A stretch of DNA of 64,000 bases from an uncultured Christensenellaceae bacterium (GCA_944381335.1 CALWKT010000039.1:4151-68150); one strand, 5' to 3'. Counted from the first letter of the stretch, positions 50,481 through 58,950 are shown. The notes: a model not told the origin generated them from the letters alone. Numbers and translations: made by a program.

Positions 50481-50677
50481 CCTTCTTTATATTCGTTGAC
50501 CGTTAAAACGAATTTCTGCCCGTTTTCAAAATGCATACGTATCTTCTCGCCATCTGCTTTAAAACTGCCTATGTAATACTCTTTCAATAAAAACAATATA
50601 CCCTTTGCAAGTTCTTTTTCGGTGTAATCCTCTTCAAGAATCGCATCAAAAATCGTCTTATCAATATTTTTATCCAT
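50477..50677 (-). CDS. Small acidic protein, unknown
   Basis: A 66-residue protein with an acidic helix (KTIFDAILEEDYTEKELAKG) and a short beta part (KIRMHFENGQKFVLTVNEY). GGGAGAG lies 5 bases before the ATG, so translation is likely. It is divergent from the XRE regulator gene, with the palindrome GTTACTTT-N6-AAAGTAAC between them. Function unknown. The pairing with a regulator suggests an accessory module or phage remnant. Confidence 0.65.
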   Translation of the reverse strand: MDKNIDKTIFDAILEEDYTEKELAKGILFLLKEYYIGSFKADGEKIRMHFENGQKFVLTVNEYKEG

Positions 50678-50719
50678 AAAAGCTCTCCCTTGTTTTCTTA
50701 TATTATATATCGCATTGCG

Positions 50720-50741
50720 GTTACTTTCAACAAAAAGTAAC
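50720..50741. promoter_or_regulatory. Palindromic operator between divergent genes
   Basis: GTTACTTT and AAAGTAAC are perfect inverted 8-mers separated by 6 bases. The element abuts a TATAAT box (50742-50747) that serves the XRE gene, so binding would block RNA polymerase. Autoregulation by the XRE protein is likely. Confidence 0.65.
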
Positions 50742-50774
50742 TATAATTCAATATATTTTTGACTGAGGAACAAA

Positions 50775-51227
50775 ATGAGCGCTTTATCTATATTTACCGA
50801 AAGGTTTAACGAATTACTCAGCGAACGCGACCTGAAACCTACCGCTCTTGCAGTGAGGCTTGATATCCCGAAAAATACGATATGCAGATATGCGCGCGGA
50901 GCGCAGCTCCCCAATTTAAGATTGGCGATAATTCTGTCCGGATTCTTCGGCTGCAGTATCGACTATTTACTGGGGCGGTCCGACAAAGAAAAAGTCTTTA
51001 AGCCTTCGGATCTTAAACCGTTTAGCGAGCGCCTGCCCGTTATAATGAAGCAATTTAAAACAAACAAATACCGTATAGCAAAAGAGACCGCCCTTCATTC
51101 AAGCATACTGTACCGCTGGCAATCGGGCGACTGCTCCCCAGAACTAGAAAGCCTTATTATCCTTGCCGATCATCTAGGTTGTTCTGTTGAATATCTGCTG
51201 GGAAGAAGCGATATAATAAATGAATAA
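50775..51227 (+). CDS. XRE-family regulator with two HTH domains
   Basis: A 150-residue DNA-binding protein made of two tandem Cro/C1-type helix-turn-helix domains. The first (about 5-70) has LKPTALAVRLDIPKNTICRY and ends in CSIDYLLGRSD. The second (about 82-148) has NKYRIAKETALHSSILYRW and ends in CSVEYLLGRSD. The duplicated C-terminal GCS[IV][DE]YLLGRSD shows that the two halves arose by duplication. Two heads in one chain would favour binding to a palindrome, such as the one directly upstream. GAGG precedes the ATG. Confidence 0.9.
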   Translation: MSALSIFTERFNELLSERDLKPTALAVRLDIPKNTICRYARGAQLPNLRLAIILSGFFGCSIDYLLGRSDKEKVFKPSDLKPFSERLPVIMKQFKTNKYRIAKETALHSSILYRWQSGDCSPELESLIILADHLGCSVEYLLGRSDIINE

Positions 51228-51377
51228 ATATGAACACTTCAGCAATCATCACCATTCCTCAAACTTTATGAAAAAAACTAAAAACCACGCGAACCGCAAA
51301 AGGGCTCACTCAAAATGTTTTTATTATTAAAACCGGGTACGGACTCGCTCACAGGTTTGACAATCTTACAGGCAATT
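51228..51377. other. Intergenic stretch without recognised feature
   Basis: No supportable reading frame or RNA. It leads into the terminator at 51378. Confidence 0.5.
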
Positions 51378-51411
51378 AAAAAAGGCAACCAAAAGTGGAT
51401 TGCCTTTTTTA
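51378..51411. terminator. Bidirectional terminator
   Basis: AAAAAAGGCAA (51378-51388) and TTGCCTTTTTT (51400-51410) pair with an eleven-base loop. A and T runs on both sides allow stopping in either direction. It may end the XRE transcript. Confidence 0.75.
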
Positions 51412-51414
51412 ATA

Positions 51415-51503
51415 GAGCAGATAACCGGAGTTGTAAGGAGCAACGCGACGGAATAGCGTAGTGAGAAACGAACGGAGCGTCACTATTTCAATACCGGTTA
51501 GCA
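51415..51503. repeat. tRNA-Thr-neighbouring element with inverted partial tRNA copy (copy 2)
   Basis: Plus 51479-51503 (GTCACTATTTCAATACCGGT and on) matches 20 of 25 bases of the tRNA-Thr 3' half, which lies in the opposite orientation at 51551-51575. The element is closed by TAACCGG (51422-51428)/CCGGTTA (51494-51500) and holds GTTG/CAAC and TAGTGA/TCACTA stems. Its first part, 51415-51457, resembles the element beside tRNA-Glu (22203-22243, minus). It looks like a decayed repeat or a structured RNA linked to tRNA genes. Confidence 0.45.
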
Positions 51504-51504
51504 C

Positions 51505-51539
51505 GAAAAAAAACAGGCACTGTCCGTCTGGACAGTGCC
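51505..51539 (-). terminator. Terminator of tRNA-Thr
   Basis: GGCACTGTCC and GGACAGTGCC form a 10-bp stem with a four-base loop. On the minus strand it is followed by TGTTTTTTTT. It starts about 5 bases after the encoded CCA. Confidence 0.9.
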
Positions 51540-51544
51540 GTAAA

Positions 51545-51620
<76 letters not shown>

Positions 51621-51696
51621 ATATTTGGATAAATAATGTTCGTTTACTGTTGCGACTTTCTGCGTTGAGATCTTGCATTTACGCGATGTCTAATAT

Positions 51697-51725
51697 ATAA
51701 TAACCGATTAAAAATCAATTGTCAA
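51697..51725 (-). promoter_or_regulatory. Promoter of tRNA-Thr
   Basis: Minus strand TTGACA, 17 bases, TATTAT, about 75 bases before the mature 5' end. Confidence 0.75.
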
Positions 51726-51859
51726 TGTTTTTTACAAACAAAAAATATGCGCTTTCAACGCATTTTGCTTAAGCGCCTGTCTTGTCATCTTGCTGATTTC
51801 TCAAGTTTGCGATAATAAGATCAGATAATGTAAAAAATAATTTAAATTTTAAAATTACT

Positions 51860-51887
51860 TTGATATTTTTTTAACGTATGATACAAT
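51860..51887 (+). promoter_or_regulatory. Hydrogenase operon promoter with possible Rex site
   Basis: TTGATA (51860-51865), 16 bases, TACAAT (51882-51887). The 18 bases at 51860-51877 agree with the Rex consensus TTGTTAA-N4-TTAACAA at 10 of 14 fixed positions, and cover the -35 box. Repression by Rex at low NADH is therefore plausible but unproven. Confidence 0.55.
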
Positions 51888-51902
51888 AGATACGTATATG
51901 AC

Positions 51903-51935
51903 CCGATATTTTGCCTGTTTAAGGCGCCTCGGGTA
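51903..51935 (+). other. Hairpin in the hydrogenase 5' leader
   Basis: CCCGA and TCGGG close a stem around an inner GCCT-GTTTA-AGGC hairpin, ending just before the AAGGAGG ribosome site. It may affect mRNA stability or translation of the first gene. Confidence 0.4.
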
Positions 51936-51949
51936 TTAAGGAGGTTATA

Positions 51950-52447
51950 ATGGATAAAAATTCTGCGTTCCACGGCACTGCCGAACAGAAAGCGCGGCTT
52001 CTCGCTGTCATTGAAGAATCCCGCTCTACGCCCGGCTGTCTGATGCACGTTTTGCAGGAAGCACAGGGCATCTACGGCTATCTGCCCATCGAAGGTCAGA
52101 CGATCATCGCCGAAGGTCTGGGCATTTCCCTTTCCGAAGTTTACGGCGTTGCGACTTTCTATTCTCAGTTCTCTCTGAAACCGAAGGGAAAGCACCGCAT
52201 CAGCGTATGTCTGGGCACGGCATGCTACGTCAAAGGTTCAGACAAGATCCTGACGGAAGTGGAAAAGCAACTGGGCATCAAATGCGGCGAATGTACCGAA
52301 GACGGCATGTTCTCTATTGACAGCTGTCGTTGCGTAGGAGCTTGTGGTCTCGCGCCCGTCATGATGGTGGACGAAGAGGTTTACGGCAGACTCAAACCCG
52401 AAATGGTAAAAGAAATTCTCGATAAATACAGGGGGGATAAGAAATGA
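51950..52447 (+). CDS. hydC: NADH-dependent hydrogenase subunit HydC (NuoE-like)
   Basis: A 165-residue thioredoxin-like [2Fe-2S] subunit homologous to NuoE/HndA. Cluster ligands lie in VCLGTACYVKGSDKIL (about 86-101) and SIDSCRCVGACGLAPVMMVD (about 122-141). The N-terminal helical region has LLAVIEESRSTPGCLMHVLQ, and YGVATFYSQFSLKPKGKH is typical. It works with the next two subunits, passing electrons between NADH and the hydrogenase. AAGGAGG precedes ATG. It overlaps the next gene by 4 bases (ATGA). Confidence 0.94.
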   Translation: MDKNSAFHGTAEQKARLLAVIEESRSTPGCLMHVLQEAQGIYGYLPIEGQTIIAEGLGISLSEVYGVATFYSQFSLKPKGKHRISVCLGTACYVKGSDKILTEVEKQLGIKCGECTEDGMFSIDSCRCVGACGLAPVMMVDEEVYGRLKPEMVKEILDKYRGDKK

Positions 52448-54336
52448 CGAACGCTCAGCTCGACGAAATACGCGAAAAGAAAAAGGACCTGATACGCGTT
52501 CGCCGCGTTATCAAGGAAGAAGGAGAAAAACTGGCGGCTAAGACAGGCTACCGCAAACAGGTGCTCGTCTGCGGCGGTACAGGCTGTACGTCTTCTCACT
52601 CAATGCAGGTCATAGCTCAGCTGGAACAGTCTCTGAAAGAGCTGAACATAGACGACATCCTCGTCGTAAAGACAGGTTGCTTCGGTCTGTGCGCGCTGGG
52701 TCCGATCATGATAGTTTACCCCGAAGGCGCTTTCTATGCGCAGATGACGCCCGAACACGTAAAGACTGTCGCTGAAAAGCACCTCGTCAAGGGCGGCGAA
52801 ATAGTCAAAGAACTGCTCTATCAGGGCACGGTATCCGCAGACGGAAGCATAATCCCGTTCGCAGAAACTCCGTTCTACAAGAAGCAGATGAGAATTGCGC
52901 TGAGAAACTGCGGCGTTATCGCCCCCGAAGACATCGAAGAAGCGATCGGCGCGGGCGATTATGAAGCGCTTGAAAAAGTTCTCAGGGAAATGACCCCGGA
53001 CGACGTAATCAACGAAATGCTCGCCAGCGGTCTCAGAGGACGCGGCGGCGCAGGCTTCCCCACCGGAAGAAAGTGGTCTTTTGCGAAAGCGTCTCAGGGC
53101 AACGTCAAATACGTCTGCTGCAACGCCGACGAAGGCGACCCGGGCGCGTTCATGGACCGTTCCGTGCTCGAAGGCGACCCGCACTGCGTGCTTGAAGCTA
53201 TGGCGATCGCGGGATATGCGATCGGCTCCAACCACGGTTTCATCTACGTCCGCGCGGAATACCCCGTTGCCGTTCAACGTCTCAAGATAGCGATAACGCA
53301 GGCGCGCGAGTACGGGCTTCTCGGCAAGAACATCCTCGGCTCCGGCTTCGACTTTGACATAGAGATACGTCTCGGCGCAGGCGCGTTCGTCTGCGGCGAA
53401 GAAACCGCGCTGATGACCAGCATAGAAGGTCACCGCGGCGAACCCCGTCCCCGTCCTCCGTTCCCTGCCGTCAAAGGCTTGTTCGGAAAGCCGACGATAC
53501 TCAACAACGTTGAGACCTGGGCAAACATCAACCCGATCATCATGAACGGCGCGGCATGGTTCTCCTCGATAGGTACCCCGACTTCTTCGGGCACAAAGGT
53601 CTTTGCTCTTGGCGGAAAGATCACCAACGTCGGTCTCGTCGAAGTGCCGATGGGCACTACCCTGCGCGAGATAGTAGAAGAAATAGGCGGCGGCATCCCG
53701 AACGGTAAGAAATTCAAGGCAGCTCAGACAGGCGGTCCGTCGGGCGGCTGTATCCCTGCGGAATGTATTGACACTCCGATAGATTACGACAGCCTTCTCG
53801 CGATCGGCTCCATGATGGGCAGCGGCGGTATGATAATCCTGGACGAAGACACCTGTATGGTGGACATCTCCAAGTTCTACCTGGAATTTACGGCGGACGA
53901 ATCGTGCGGAAAGTGCACCCCCTGCCGTATAGGAACCAAACGTCTGCTCCAGCTTCTGACAAAGATCACCGAAGGCAAGGGCGAACCCGAGGACCTCGTA
54001 AAGATCGAGGAACTTGCAAATCACATGAAACAATCTTCTCTGTGCGCTCTCGGTCAGTCTGCACCCAACCCGGTGCTCTCTACACTGCGCTACTTCAGAA
54101 AAGAATACGAAGCGCACATCAACGACAAGATTTGCCCTGCCGGTGTTTGTAAAGCGCTGTTTACATACCATATCATCCCCGACAAGTGCAAAGGCTGTAC
54201 GCTGTGCGCGAGGAACTGCCCCGTAAAGGCGATCAGCGGCGAAGTCAAGAAACCGCACGTCATCGACACGTCAAAGTGCGTAAAGTGCGGGCTGTGTATC
54301 GCAAACTGCAAATTCGGCGCGATAGAGAGAAAGTGA
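52444..54336 (+). CDS. hydB: NADH-dependent hydrogenase subunit HydB (NuoF-like, FMN)
   Basis: A 630-residue flavoprotein subunit. The N-terminal [2Fe-2S] thioredoxin-like domain has VCGGTGCTSSHSMQVIAQLE (about 40-59) and KTGCFGLCALGPIM. The NuoF core has the NADH loop GLRGRGGAGFPTGRKW (about 197-212), the FMN site CNADEGDPGAFMDRSVLEGD and the N3-type cluster ESCGKCTPCRIGTKRLLQL (about 482-500). The C-terminus bears two [4Fe-4S] sites, CKGCTLCARNCPVKAI and CVKCGLCIANCKFGAI. This is the HydB/HndC layout of trimeric hydrogenases, some of which bifurcate electrons between NADH and ferredoxin. Confidence 0.95.
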   Translation: MTNAQLDEIREKKKDLIRVRRVIKEEGEKLAAKTGYRKQVLVCGGTGCTSSHSMQVIAQLEQSLKELNIDDILVVKTGCFGLCALGPIMIVYPEGAFYAQMTPEHVKTVAEKHLVKGGEIVKELLYQGTVSADGSIIPFAETPFYKKQMRIALRNCGVIAPEDIEEAIGAGDYEALEKVLREMTPDDVINEMLASGLRGRGGAGFPTGRKWSFAKASQGNVKYVCCNADEGDPGAFMDRSVLEGDPHCVLEAMAIAGYAIGSNHGFIYVRAEYPVAVQRLKIAITQAREYGLLGKNILGSGFDFDIEIRLGAGAFVCGEETALMTSIEGHRGEPRPRPPFPAVKGLFGKPTILNNVETWANINPIIMNGAAWFSSIGTPTSSGTKVFALGGKITNVGLVEVPMGTTLREIVEEIGGGIPNGKKFKAAQTGGPSGGCIPAECIDTPIDYDSLLAIGSMMGSGGMIILDEDTCMVDISKFYLEFTADESCGKCTPCRIGTKRLLQLLTKITEGKGEPEDLVKIEELANHMKQSSLCALGQSAPNPVLSTLRYFRKEYEAHINDKICPAGVCKALFTYHIIPDKCKGCTLCARNCPVKAISGEVKKPHVIDTSKCVKCGLCIANCKFGAIERK

Positions 54337-54346
54337 GGTGGAGAAA

Positions 54347-56071
54347 ATGGAAAAAATGGTCAATCTTAAAATAAACGGAATATCCGTCACGGTACCCGAA
54401 GGAACGACTATCCTTCAGGCGGCGAGAAAAGCTCACATCGAGATCCCCACGCTCTGCTTCCTCAAGGACGTAAGCTGCGCAGGCTCCTGCCGTATGTGCG
54501 TGGTCGAGGCGACCGGCGCGCGCGGTCTCGTTGCCGCATGCGTTTACCCGGTGGCGGAAGGCATGGAAGTCAGAACGAACACCGAAAAGTGCCGTCGTTC
54601 CCGCAAAATGACTCTCGAGCTTTTCCTCAGCAAACACAAGAAAAAGTGTCTGTCCTGCGAACGTAACCACAACTGCGAGCTTCAGAAGCTCTCCCTCGGT
54701 TACAGCGTGGACGAAGACAGATTCAAGGGCGAAGACTTCGTACTCCCGATCGACTTGTCCACTCCGTATGTCGTGCGCGACAACGACAAGTGCATCAACT
54801 GCATGCGCTGCGTTGCGGCTTGCCGCAAACAGCACGTCAACGCGATAGGACCCATCGGCAGAGGCTTTAACGTGCATATAGGCAGCGCGTTCTACCGTCC
54901 TCTTTCCGAGTCTCCGTGCGTAGGCTGCGGTCAGTGTATCGTAGCGTGCCCCGTCGGAGCGCTCAGTGAAAATTCAACGGTCGACGAAGTATGGGCGGCT
55001 CTCGGCGACGATTCCAAGAAAGTCGTCTTCTTCACCGCTCCTTCCATCCGCGCCACTCTCGGCGAAGCGTTCGATATGCCGATCGGCACGAACGTTGAAG
55101 GGAAAATGGTGGCGGCGATCAGACGTCTCAACCCGTACGCCGTATTCAATATGGATGTGACGGCTGACCTGACGATCATGGAAGAAGCGAGCGAACTCAT
55201 CAACCGTATCAAGACGAACAAGCCCATGCCGATGTTTACTTCGTGTTGCCCCGCATGGATCAAGTTCGTGGAACAGACTTATCCCGAATTTATCCCCAAC
55301 GTCTCAACCTGCAAATCACCGCAGCAGATGTTCGGCGCGCTTCTCAAAAGCTATTGGTGCGAAAAGCACGGCATAGACCCCCAGAACCTCTATGTGGTCA
55401 GCGTTATCCCCTGCACCGCCAAAAAGTACGAGTGCAAACGTGAACAGATGCCCGGCGACGTGGACGCGGCTATCACGACGAGAGAACTCGCTCGCATGAT
55501 CAAGACCGCAGGCATCAAGTTCAACGAACTTCCCGACGAAGAATTCGACAACCCGTTCGCTACGGCTTCGGGCGCAGGCACGATATTCGGCGCGACCGGC
55601 GGCGTTATGGAAGCGGCTTTGAGAACGGCGGCGCATATGCTCGACGGCAACTTCGAAGTGCTCGATTTCTTCGCGGTACGCGGCACTCAGCCGATAAAGG
55701 AAGCGACCTACCTCGTTGCGGGACATACCCTGCGCGTAGCGGTCACTTCTGGTCTTGAAAACGCGCGCACCCTGCTCGAATCAATCAAATCGGGCGCTAA
55801 AAAATACGATTTCGTTGAGATCATGGCATGCCCCGGCGGTTGTGTGAACGGCGGCGGTCAGCCCACCCTCTCCGACAGCGTACGCAACAGCGTGGAACTC
55901 AGAGACGCCCGCGCGAAAGCGCTGTATACCAGCGACGTTCAGAACAGTCTGCGCAGATCTGCCGACTCTCCCGTCATGGACGTGCTGTACGACGAGTTCT
56001 TCGGCTTCCCCAACAGCCACAAGGCTCACGAGATACTGCATACGTCATACAAGGAAAACAAAAAGCTGTGA
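54347..56071 (+). CDS. hydA: [FeFe] hydrogenase catalytic subunit HydA
   Basis: A 574-residue hydrogenase of the M3 type. Order of sites: N-terminal plant-type [2Fe-2S] (CFLKDVSCAGSCRMCVVEAT), His/Cys3 [4Fe-4S] (HKKKCLSCERNHNCELQKL), two [4Fe-4S] sites (CINCMRCVAACRKQHVNAIG, CVGCGQCIVACPVGAL), then H-cluster motifs P1 MFTSCCPAWIKFVEQ, P2 STCKSPQQMFGALLKSYW and P3 EIMACPGGCVNGGGQP. All key cysteines are present. It reduces protons to H2 or oxidises H2. The ATG 10 bases after the hydB stop is chosen, behind GAGGTG. An upstream GTG and a downstream ATG are alternatives. Maturases HydEFG are not in this window. Confidence 0.97.
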   Translation: MEKMVNLKINGISVTVPEGTTILQAARKAHIEIPTLCFLKDVSCAGSCRMCVVEATGARGLVAACVYPVAEGMEVRTNTEKCRRSRKMTLELFLSKHKKKCLSCERNHNCELQKLSLGYSVDEDRFKGEDFVLPIDLSTPYVVRDNDKCINCMRCVAACRKQHVNAIGPIGRGFNVHIGSAFYRPLSESPCVGCGQCIVACPVGALSENSTVDEVWAALGDDSKKVVFFTAPSIRATLGEAFDMPIGTNVEGKMVAAIRRLNPYAVFNMDVTADLTIMEEASELINRIKTNKPMPMFTSCCPAWIKFVEQTYPEFIPNVSTCKSPQQMFGALLKSYWCEKHGIDPQNLYVVSVIPCTAKKYECKREQMPGDVDAAITTRELARMIKTAGIKFNELPDEEFDNPFATASGAGTIFGATGGVMEAALRTAAHMLDGNFEVLDFFAVRGTQPIKEATYLVAGHTLRVAVTSGLENARTLLESIKSGAKKYDFVEIMACPGGCVNGGGQPTLSDSVRNSVELRDARAKALYTSDVQNSLRRSADSPVMDVLYDEFFGFPNSHKAHEILHTSYKENKKL

Positions 56072-56094
56072 TCACAGCAATGATCAAACTCTTT

Positions 56095-56121
56095 GCCCTG
56101 CCGCAAGGCAGGGCTTTTTTT
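56095..56121 (+). terminator. Terminator of the hydrogenase operon
   Basis: GCCCTGCC-GCAA-GGCAGGGC, an 8-bp stem with a GCAA tetraloop, followed by seven T. Confidence 0.95.
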
Positions 56122-56266
56122 GCGAGATCTGATAGCCGAAGACATTGCAACGTCCTGACAAAAATCAAATCTTTTACAAAAAATGACAAAAATTCACTGC
56201 CGTTTTTAACGGACTTTTCATTTTTCCGCCCGTATAATTAGTTATAAAATTTCAGGCGGAACGACT

Positions 56267-57916
56267 ATGAAAAAAATCCTTTTATCCATTGTTGCAATAA
56301 TTACAGCGGCAACGCTTCTCGGAGTTACGGCATGCTCGTCTGTTTCTGACGACTACGAAAACCCCGGAGACAAACTCGGCGGCGGACAGGTGGTGACCGG
56401 AACTGCCAACTCGTACGATTCCTCCGCGATTTCCGACCGTGTAGAAAGCGCGGACACAACGGTCATCGGAAACGGCGACGTCGTCACCTATGACAAAGAA
56501 ACGTGCACTGCCGTCAATCTCTCCTCTCTGAGCGGAGACTACCTTGTCATTCAAAGCGGCGACTACGTATTTACCGGCTCGACGACTTATTCGATAATAC
56601 TTTCGACCAAAGGCATCGACGTCCATCTGTTCTTTGAAAACGCTACCTTCGACAGCATTTTCTCGGACGGCAAACCCTCGTCTACCGTGATCACGCTGAC
56701 AGGTGAAATACCGCGACGGGACTTGCCGCCGACGAAAACGATGACGCCAAAGGCACGCTGTACGTAAAGAACGACTGCGTGATCAACGGCAGCGGCTCGC
56801 TGACGGTTGCCAGCGCGGTCAAGAACGCGCTGCACTGCACCGGTGCGCTCAAAGTTTCAGGAGCGACGCTCTGTCTCAACGCATACAAACACGCGCTAAG
56901 AGGCAACGACGCGGTGGTACTTATAAACGCATCGATAAGTGCAATAACAAACACGGGCGACGGAATTCAGACGGATAACGAAAACGACGATCCTGACAAA
57001 GATACGTCTACGTCGAAGACAGCGTCCTCGATATCACCGCCGGCGACGACGGCATACAGGCGGCTACGTTCGTGCACATACTGAGCGGCACGATCGACAT
57101 CACGACGAACGGCGGCGCGCCGTCAAAAATAACCGAGACCTCGTCCGACAACGCGGACGGCAAAGGGATCAAGGCAGGCACGATAGAATACGCGGTAGCC
57201 GACGAAGACCTATCAGCCGAACTCGCAAAAGGAGACCGTGAAGATACCGGAGAGGACGAAGACGGCATGAGCATTGTAGAGATCCTCGACTACGACTATT
57301 ACTCGATAATTATAGACGGCGGCACGATCGCTGTAAATTCCAACGACGACGCGATACACTCTGACGGCGATATGATAATCAACGGCGGCACCATCGTCGT
57401 CAACAACTGCTACGAAGGCATAGAAAGCGCAAAATCGAGATCAACGACGGAGACATCAAAGTGACCGCAGCCGACGACGGGATAAACGCTGCCGACGGAA
57501 CGAAGAACGCCGTCAACGTCTCCAATTCAAACTGCTACATTCTTATAAACGGCGGCACACTGGCTGCCGTCGGCTCTTCGGGTATGGTCGAAACACCGGG
57601 TTCCAACTCTGCGCAATGCGTGATCAGTTACGCGACAAACTCTACTGTTTCCACGGGGAGCAAGATAGAACTGAAGGATCAGGACGGCGAAGTGCTGATC
57701 TCGTTCACTACTTCCAAATCTTTCCAGTCAGCGATCCTTTCCTGTGAGGGCATTGAAAAAGGCGAAACGTATTACCTCTTCATCAATGACACTCAGGTAA
57801 AGAGTTTCCTGATCTCGTCGACGATAACCTCCGTCGGCACCCAGTCTGCCGGCGGAGACAAAGCTCCGGGCGGAGACTGGGGCTTCAATCCCGGCGGGAT
57901 CGGCGGCAGACGCTGA
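56267..57916 (+). pseudogene. Cthe_2159-like carbohydrate-binding lipoprotein, disrupted by three frameshifts
   Basis: Four overlapping frames together would encode one protein of about 550 residues. It has a lipoprotein signal (MKKILLSIVAIITAATLLGV then TACSS), a middle with many short beta strands and the repeated INGG/DGGT motifs of the Cthe_2159 (PF14262-type) polysaccharide-binding beta-helix, and a C-terminal NGG-rich end (PGGDWGFNPGGIGGRR). The frame is lost at three places: GGTGAAATACC near 56705, GACAAAGATAC near 56998 and GCAAAATCGAG near 57437. In each case adding one A to the A run restores the reading and a normal sequence. Relatives bind cellulose or pectin outside the cell. Real decay or assembly errors are both possible. 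Confidence 0.8.
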
Positions 57917-57937
57917 ATAAATTTTCTTTCCTTTTTC

Positions 57938-57973
57938 CGCGTTCCCGCAGACGTTTACGGGAACGCGTTTTTA
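57938..57973 (+). terminator. Terminator after the Cthe_2159-like gene
   Basis: CGCGTTCCCG (57938-57947) and CGGGAACGCG (57958-57967) pair with a ten-base loop, followed by TTTTT. Confidence 0.9.
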
Positions 57974-58130
57974 TGCCTTGCAGATCGTCCGGCATCGTCA
58001 AATCCGCGCTCACCGATGAGGCGACGCCGGGCGCGTTTAAAAATTGACACCCTTTTTTCACTGAAAAGCGTATTAAAATCACGCCTTGCTACACATTTTG
58101 CCTGATTAATAAAAATTTTCGTCATCTGTC

Positions 58131-58159
58131 TTGCTTAGCCGGCTGACCTTATGTATAAT
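58131..58159 (+). promoter_or_regulatory. Promoter that predicts a second leaderless start
   Basis: TTGCTT (58131-58136), 17 bases, TATAAT (58154-58159). The first ATG downstream is at 58166, six bases after the -10 box, so transcription would start at the A of that ATG. Confidence 0.7.
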
Positions 58160-58165
58160 AAACGT

Positions 58166-58198
58166 ATGAGCGTTATGTTCAACGGTAGAAAACTATGA
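58166..58198 (+). CDS. Leaderless 10-codon upstream reading frame
   Basis: MSVMFNGRKL then TGA. Its start coincides with the predicted transcription start, and its stop overlaps the start of the membrane protein gene (ATGA). There is no ribosome site for either. It may deliver ribosomes to the membrane protein start by termination-reinitiation, or act as a leader peptide. Existence as a translated peptide is inference from layout. Confidence 0.4.
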   Translation: MSVMFNGRKL

Positions 58199-58764
58199 CG
58201 GCGGAAAGCAAGAAGAAAATCATTCAGGCGGTTATGATAACCGTTGCGGCAGGTCTCAATGTCTGGGGACTGCTGACCCTCGCCCAGACTACGGGTGCAG
58301 ACGTCGGACTGACTTATATCAGCAATATACCCAACCTGATCGCGCGGTACGTTATCGTCGTGGTGACAATGGCGGCGGGCATAATGCTGATGAGCGCGGC
58401 GGCAGGCACCTTTAAAGGAAAGGTCAAGAACGTGTTCTCTATCGCAGTCTGCGTTTACAGCACGATATTGACAATACCCCTCTTCCTCGCGTTTATACTG
58501 TGCATACCGATAGCGGCGGGCGCGACCTTCCCAGAATTTATCGACGCAATGGTACGCGACATCTGCTACTCTTTCCAGGATATCTTCGGCAAGGGCTGGC
58601 TGCAATATCTGATATACGTCCTCGGCACGATAATGGGCGCGATATTCCTCGCCGTACCCATCCTTTCCACATACTTCACGGTCAAGGACATCGACCTGAT
58701 CGCGCTTATAAAATCTAAAGCGGGCAAGAAAAAAGAAAGCGGGGACTCTTCGTCTGAAGACTGA
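58195..58764 (+). CDS. Four-span membrane protein, unknown
   Basis: A 189-residue protein with four hydrophobic spans: VMITVAAGLNVWGLLTLAQ (about 13-31), IARYVIVVVTMAAGIMLMSA, VFSIAVCVYSTILTIPLFLA and LIYVLGTIMGAIFLAVPILS. The tail is charged (KAGKKKESGDSSSED). No family recognised. Its start has no Shine-Dalgarno sequence of its own and overlaps the stop of a 10-codon upstream frame, so translation probably depends on coupling. A strong terminator follows. It is monocistronic. Confidence 0.78.
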   Translation: MTAESKKKIIQAVMITVAAGLNVWGLLTLAQTTGADVGLTYISNIPNLIARYVIVVVTMAAGIMLMSAAAGTFKGKVKNVFSIAVCVYSTILTIPLFLAFILCIPIAAGATFPEFIDAMVRDICYSFQDIFGKGWLQYLIYVLGTIMGAIFLAVPILSTYFTVKDIDLIALIKSKAGKKKESGDSSSED

Positions 58765-58792
58765 TTTTTCCGCATTGAACGTTGAACTTCCG

Positions 58793-58822
58793 AACGCGCC
58801 TTCCAGGGCGCGTTTTTCGTTT
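58793..58822 (+). terminator. Terminator of the four-span membrane protein gene
   Basis: AACGCGCC (58793-58800) and GGCGCGTT (58807-58814) form the stem, followed by TTTTCGTTTT. Confidence 0.88.
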
Positions 58823-58950
58823 TCGGAAAACCGCCGCAGTTGCCGCATGCGACCGGTGCGCCGCAGATCGCACGGCGTCGCCCCGTATTCTCTCCTCTGA
58901 ACGGAAAAGCCGCATCCGTCGCAAAAACGTAAAACGTGTTTTAAACTCTC

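Noticed and set aside
52600..54258. Long open frame on the minus strand opposite hydB
   Set aside because: It is an antisense shadow of a well-identified hydrogenase subunit.
51950..56071. Respiratory complex I fragment
   Set aside because: The NuoE/NuoF-like subunits are followed by an [FeFe] hydrogenase with full H-cluster motifs, and no membrane complex I genes are present.
56267..57916. Programmed -1 ribosomal frameshifting in the Cthe_2159-like gene
   Set aside because: Only the third site (A AAA) could slip. The first two lack a slippery heptamer, and three such sites in one gene would be exceptional.
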